Notes under the pieces: generated by a model | Database searches by the model: none | Seen by the model: only the letters and a program-made list of their open reading frames with translations | Told to the model about the DNA's origin: nothing | Shown: positions 5,977 through 8,686 of the stretch, one piece after another | How the letters are laid out: every line of letters begins with the position of its first letter | Numbering within the stretch: position 1 is the stretch's first letter | Program-made: the position numbers and the translations under genes | DNA from: Clostridiales bacterium | Lineage (GTDB): Bacteria > Bacillota > Clostridia > Lachnospirales > Lachnospiraceae | DNA length: 8,686 bases | Reading direction: 5' to 3' | NCBI GenBank assembly: GCA_019420405.1 | Contig: JAHZHF010000123.1 | Span: 1-8,686 of the forward strand

Positions 5977-6825
5977 CTACACTGCTACCGGTATATTTTT
6001 GATCTGCGGATGAGTCTCATAATGATCCAGCCGCACATCGTCCGGCGTAAACTCATAGAAATCCCTGATCTCCGGATTCAGCCAGAAAGAGGGCGCCGGA
6101 AGCGGCTCTCTCTCGATCAGCTCCTTTACCAGAGGAATATGCCTGTCGTAAATATGCGCGTCCGCAATGACATGGACAAGTTCCCCCACTCTCATGCCGC
6201 ACACCTGAGCCAGCATATGGAGCAGAACCGCATACTGACACACATTCCAGTTGTTCGCTGTCAGTACATCCTGGGAGCGCTGGTTTAAGATTCCGTTTAA
6301 GACCAGCACGTCGCTGTCCGCTTCCTTCGTCACATTAAACGTCATGCTGTATGCGCAGGGATAGAGATTCATCTCATGCAGATCCTGATGCACATAGAGA
6401 TTTGTCATGATGCGCCGGCTGTAGGGATTGTTTTTCAAGTCATAGATCACCCGGTCCGTCTGATCCATCATGCCTTCCTTATACTGATGCTTCACACCCA
6501 TCTGGTAGCCGTAGGCTTTTCCGATCGAGCCGTTCTCATCTGCCCAGCTGTCCCAGATATGGCTCTTTAATTCATTCACATTATTTGATTTCTTCTGCCA
6601 GATCCAGAGCATCTCATCCACACAGCTCTTGATCGCCGTGCGCCGAAGCGTCAGGGCCGGGAACTCCTTTGAGAGATCATACCGGTTCACCACTCCGAAT
6701 TTCTTGATCGTATAGGCGGAACTTCCGTCCTCCCACACCGGGCGGACCTTTTCGCCCTCCGTGCTCGTTCCGTTCTCGATAATATCCTTGCACATCTCAA
6801 TAAATACCTTGTCCGCGTAACTCAT
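5977..6825 (-). CDS. thyA: Thymidylate synthase, Bacillus ThyA/phage phi3T type
   Basis: This enzyme methylates dUMP to dTMP using methylene-tetrahydrofolate and releases dihydrofolate for the neighbouring FolA. It has 282 residues. Conserved parts are EMLWIWQKKSNNVNEL (71-86), WADENGSIGKAYGYQ (94-108), the phosphate-binding SRR (136-138), the nucleophile Cys157 in LYPCAYSMTF, RSQD (183-186), Asn194, and DAHIYDRH (222-229). The segment after the catalytic Cys departs from the common PCHxxxQ pattern: Ala replaces His and Thr replaces Gln. As recalled, Bacillus subtilis ThyA and phage phi3T enzymes also lack this His, and they share the LLWIWQ-K-SN block and NPE-DFY-FT C-terminal region. It is therefore probably an active member of that branch. 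The ATG at 6825 follows AGGAGG by 5 nt. Confidence 0.94.
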   Translation of the reverse strand: MSYADKVFIEMCKDIIENGTSTEGEKVRPVWEDGSSAYTIKKFGVVNRYDLSKEFPALTLRRTAIKSCVDEMLWIWQKKSNNVNELKSHIWDSWADENGSIGKAYGYQMGVKHQYKEGMMDQTDRVIYDLKNNPYSRRIMTNLYVHQDLHEMNLYPCAYSMTFNVTKEADSDVLVLNGILNQRSQDVLTANNWNVCQYAVLLHMLAQVCGMRVGELVHVIADAHIYDRHIPLVKELIEREPLPAPSFWLNPEIRDFYEFTPDDVRLDHYETHPQIKNIPVAV

Positions 6826-6883
6826 GTCTTCCTCCTTCTGTTGCGAAGATTTCTATAATTTCATCTATAACATTTGCAGTTTT

Positions 6884-7318
6884 TCAGGGATCTGCTATAT
6901 TATACAGCAGTTTCTCCAGATTTCGCCTCAGAGCATCCACTTCCCGTTTCGTCATCCCACGGGTCAGCTCCCGGTCGAGTTTCCTCCTGTCCGCCTCCAT
7001 CCGCCGCTGGATATCATACGCCTTTTCTGTAAGGTAAATATTCTTCTTCCTCTTATCCTTTGCATTCGGAACGCAGAGTATATACCCCTTCTCATCCAGC
7101 CGCTTCAAGATCCCGGTCACCGTCGGATTCTTAAGGTTCAGATTCTTCTCAACATCGCGCTGGTTGACCTCTTCCTTGCTCGTATGGAAGAGATAATCCA
7201 GCACTGCGCACTGGGACGAAGTAATCCCTGTGTGTTTCAGCCGCTCATTCAGTTCCTTTTCAAATACGTTGTTAATCTGTTTGATCAGAAATCCTATTGG
7301 TCTGCTGCGCCGTTCCAT
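6884..7318 (-). CDS. MarR-family winged-helix transcriptional regulator
   Basis: This 144-residue protein has the size and layout of MarR regulators, which act as dimers binding palindromic operators and often sense small ligands. An N-terminal helix (about 5-30) is followed by the winged helix-turn-helix: VNQRDVEKNLNLKNPTVTG (51-69) covers the helix-turn-helix and recognition region, and the wing contains KDKRKKNIYLT (87-97), matching the family's basic wing pattern. C-terminal dimerisation helices complete it. It lacks the His-rich metal site of the zinc sensor AdcR, so direct zinc control of znuACB is not supported. The ATG at 7318 follows GGGAG with about 5-6 nt spacing. It lies 40 bp after hom and 58 bp before thyA. 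The ligand and targets cannot be read from the sequence; neighbours or its own operon are the first guess. Confidence 0.88.
   Translation of the reverse strand: MERRSRPIGFLIKQINNVFEKELNERLKHTGITSSQCAVLDYLFHTSKEEVNQRDVEKNLNLKNPTVTGILKRLDEKGYILCVPNAKDKRKKNIYLTEKAYDIQRRMEADRRKLDRELTRGMTKREVDALRRNLEKLLYNIADP
6892..6910. promoter_or_regulatory. Palindrome centred on a TATAAT near the 3' end of the MarR gene (possible operator/internal promoter)
   Basis: The plus-strand sequence CTGCTATATTATACAGCAG is an 8+3+8 inverted repeat with one mismatch (a G-U pair as RNA). On the minus strand it contains TATAAT at 6904-6899, about 75 bp before the thyA start. No good -35 box sits 16-18 bp upstream. The length and symmetry fit a MarR-type operator, but the site lies in coding sequence and no binding evidence exists. 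Confidence 0.35.
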
Positions 7319-7358
7319 CTTATCTCCCGTCTCTTTCTTCTGTGATGTTTAACGATGC

Positions 7359-8639
7359 TTACGCGTACTCGCGGATCACACTGCTGATCTCCCGAATACG
7401 ATCCATGGACTCCAGCTCGCCCAGAGCCCTCTCCATATATTTTTCCTTCACCTGCTCCGTCACAATCACAAGCTCCGCACTCTCAGGATTCGTGTGCTCC
7501 TGCACAACTCTCTCGATGCTCACCTTATGCTCTCCGAACACCTGCGCGATCGCCGCCAGCACGCCGGGCTGGTTCTTCACCTGCATGCGGATGAAAAACT
7601 TATTCCTCACCTCGCCCCACGGCTTGATCGGCAGTTCCCGGTAGCAGGTACAGCTGATCCGGGCCGTACAATTATACTGAATATCCCGCGCCACATCGAT
7701 CACGTCTCCGACAACCGCGCTTGCAGTCGGCAGCTCCCCTGCTCCGCGCCCGTAGAACATCGCGTCGTCCACCGCGTCTCCATGGATAAATACCGCGTTA
7801 AACGAATCCCGCACGGAAGCCAGCGGATGGTCCTTCCCGATCATCATAGGGTATACTCCGACTTCAATCCCGTCCTCCGTATTTCTCGCCACGCCGAGAA
7901 GCTTAATCACGCTGTCAAAGTCCTTTGCATACGCGATATCCCTGGCCGTAATCTTCGTAATCCCCTGAGTGTATACATCTGAGAATACCACCCGGGAGTG
8001 AAACGCGACAGAGGCCATAATCGCCACTTTGCGCGCCGCGTCAAGTCCCTCGACATCTGCTGTAGGATCAGCCTCCGCATATCCCAGTTCCTGCGCTTTT
8101 TTAAGGGCATCCTCAAACTCCATTCCATCCTCCGTCATCTTCGTCAGAATGTAGTTTGTCGTACCGTTCATGATTCCCATCACATCAGAGATCTCATTGC
8201 CCGCAAGACACTGTTTCAGAGGACGTATGATCGGGATTCCTCCTGCAACCGCCGCCTCAAACAGGAAATCCTTTCCGTTCTCTTGAGCGGTATCAAGCAG
8301 AACGCGTCCCTCCTCGGCAATCAGATCTTTATTCGCGGATACAACGTTCTTTCCCGCTTTCAGCGCTTCCAGAATGATCGTTTTCGCCGGCTCCATCCCG
8401 CCCATGACTTCCACAACAATCTGAATCTCTTCATCATGTATAATTTCTTTCCAGTCATCCGTCAAAAGTGCCGGATCTATCCCATCCCTCTTCTTCTCCA
8501 GGCTGTGTACCAGGATCTTTCTGACCTCAAGCACAGCACCCGCCGTATGCTCCATCACATCTGCGCGTCTGGCGAGCAGTTTATACACTCCGGTTCCCAC
8601 GGTTCCAAGACCTAAAAGGCCGATTCCAATTTTCTTCAT
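7359..8639 (-). CDS. hom: Homoserine dehydrogenase with C-terminal ACT domain
   Basis: This enzyme reduces aspartate semialdehyde to homoserine with NAD(P)H, the branch step toward threonine, methionine and, through threonine, isoleucine. It has 426 residues, the usual length of the monofunctional Gram-positive form. The N-terminal Rossmann domain shows GLGTVGTG (10-17). The catalytic domain shows SANKDL (101-106), NGTTNYIL (158-165) and the signature GYAEADPTADVEGLDAARK (186-204), containing conserved acidic residues and Lys204. A C-terminal ACT domain (about 347-426, starting FFIRMQVKNQPGVLA) suggests feedback control by an amino acid, typically threonine. The ATG at 8639 follows AAGGAG with about 10-nt spacing. 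The gene is complete. The MarR gene follows after 40 bp without a visible terminator, so cotranscription is possible. Confidence 0.96.
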   Translation of the reverse strand: MKKIGIGLLGLGTVGTGVYKLLARRADVMEHTAGAVLEVRKILVHSLEKKRDGIDPALLTDDWKEIIHDEEIQIVVEVMGGMEPAKTIILEALKAGKNVVSANKDLIAEEGRVLLDTAQENGKDFLFEAAVAGGIPIIRPLKQCLAGNEISDVMGIMNGTTNYILTKMTEDGMEFEDALKKAQELGYAEADPTADVEGLDAARKVAIMASVAFHSRVVFSDVYTQGITKITARDIAYAKDFDSVIKLLGVARNTEDGIEVGVYPMMIGKDHPLASVRDSFNAVFIHGDAVDDAMFYGRGAGELPTASAVVGDVIDVARDIQYNCTARISCTCYRELPIKPWGEVRNKFFIRMQVKNQPGVLAAIAQVFGEHKVSIERVVQEHTNPESAELVIVTEQVKEKYMERALGELESMDRIREISSVIREYA

Positions 8640-8656
8640 ATTGACATCTCTCCTTA

Positions 8657-8686
8657 TTATTTGCCCTGCGCACCAGAGCTATTGTA
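8657..8686 (-). CDS. Possible C-terminal tail of an upstream gene, cut by window edge
   Basis: Reading the minus strand from the edge, one frame gives nine codons (YNSSGAQGK) ending in tandem stops TAA TAA at 8659-8654, just before the hom ribosome binding site. The spacing resembles that of an upstream operon gene ending 17 bp before hom. A second frame is also open, so this is only a suggestion, and the product cannot be named. Confidence 0.25.
   Translation of the reverse strand, partial: YNSSGAQGK

Noticed and set aside
6826..6883. Promoter or Zur box in the 58 bp between the MarR gene and thyA
   Set aside because: Two TATAGA-like hexamers are present but no acceptable -35 boxes or palindromes of Zur type were found.
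6884..7318. AdcR-like zinc-sensing MarR regulator controlling znuACB
   Set aside because: The protein lacks the clustered histidines (HxxxH) in the dimerisation helix and the other AdcR ligands, so a metal-sensing role is not supported.

Overview
The window reads as chromosomal DNA of a Gram-positive anaerobe of the Clostridia, most likely a gut Lachnospiraceae. The evidence is the strong AGGAGG-type ribosome binding sites, a tRNA-sensing T-box leader, a Bacillus/phi3T-type thymidylate synthase, a lipoprotein-type zinc-binding protein and a moderate GC content. The family assignment is inference. All genes lie on the minus strand, so transcription runs from right to left in these coordinates.

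From right to left: 30 bases at the edge may be the tail of an unseen upstream gene. Then come hom (homoserine dehydrogenase, 8639-7359), a MarR-family regulator (7318-6884), thyA (6825-5977), folA (5948-5454), znuA (5457-4333), znuC (4333-3557), znuB (3564-2743) and yhhN (2705-2001). The gaps are short (40, 58, 28 and 37 bases) and three junctions overlap. I see no convincing terminator between hom and yhhN, so two to eight of these genes could share a transcript. ThyA and DHFR form the dTMP/tetrahydrofolate recycling pair. ZnuACB is a complete high-affinity zinc importer, and its znuA start overlaps the folA stop (ATGA).

After yhhN there is a 108-bp non-coding element (1894-2001). It has perfect 14-bp terminal inverted repeats beginning GTAA and is flanked by an exact 8-bp direct repeat, TAATCTAT. 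This is a miniature inverted-repeat transposable element whose ends match the IS66 pattern. It landed inside the stop codon of yhhN, changing an inferred TAA to TAG without altering the protein.

Beyond it lies a separate unit: a consensus promoter (TTGACA, 17 bp, TATAAT), a roughly 340-nt T-box leader ending in a 9-bp hairpin with a U-rich tail, and ilvB (acetolactate synthase large subunit), which runs off the left edge. The T-box acceptor sequence fits a branched-chain tRNA, probably valine, although the specifier register is ambiguous. Branched-chain synthesis (ilvB) and the aspartate-family step (hom) therefore flank the folate/zinc cluster.

No wholly new multi-gene system is evident. 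The most notable items are the stop-preserving MITE, the T-box specifier ambiguity, the thyA-folA-znuACB-yhhN coupling, and a palindrome centred on a TATAAT at the end of the MarR gene.
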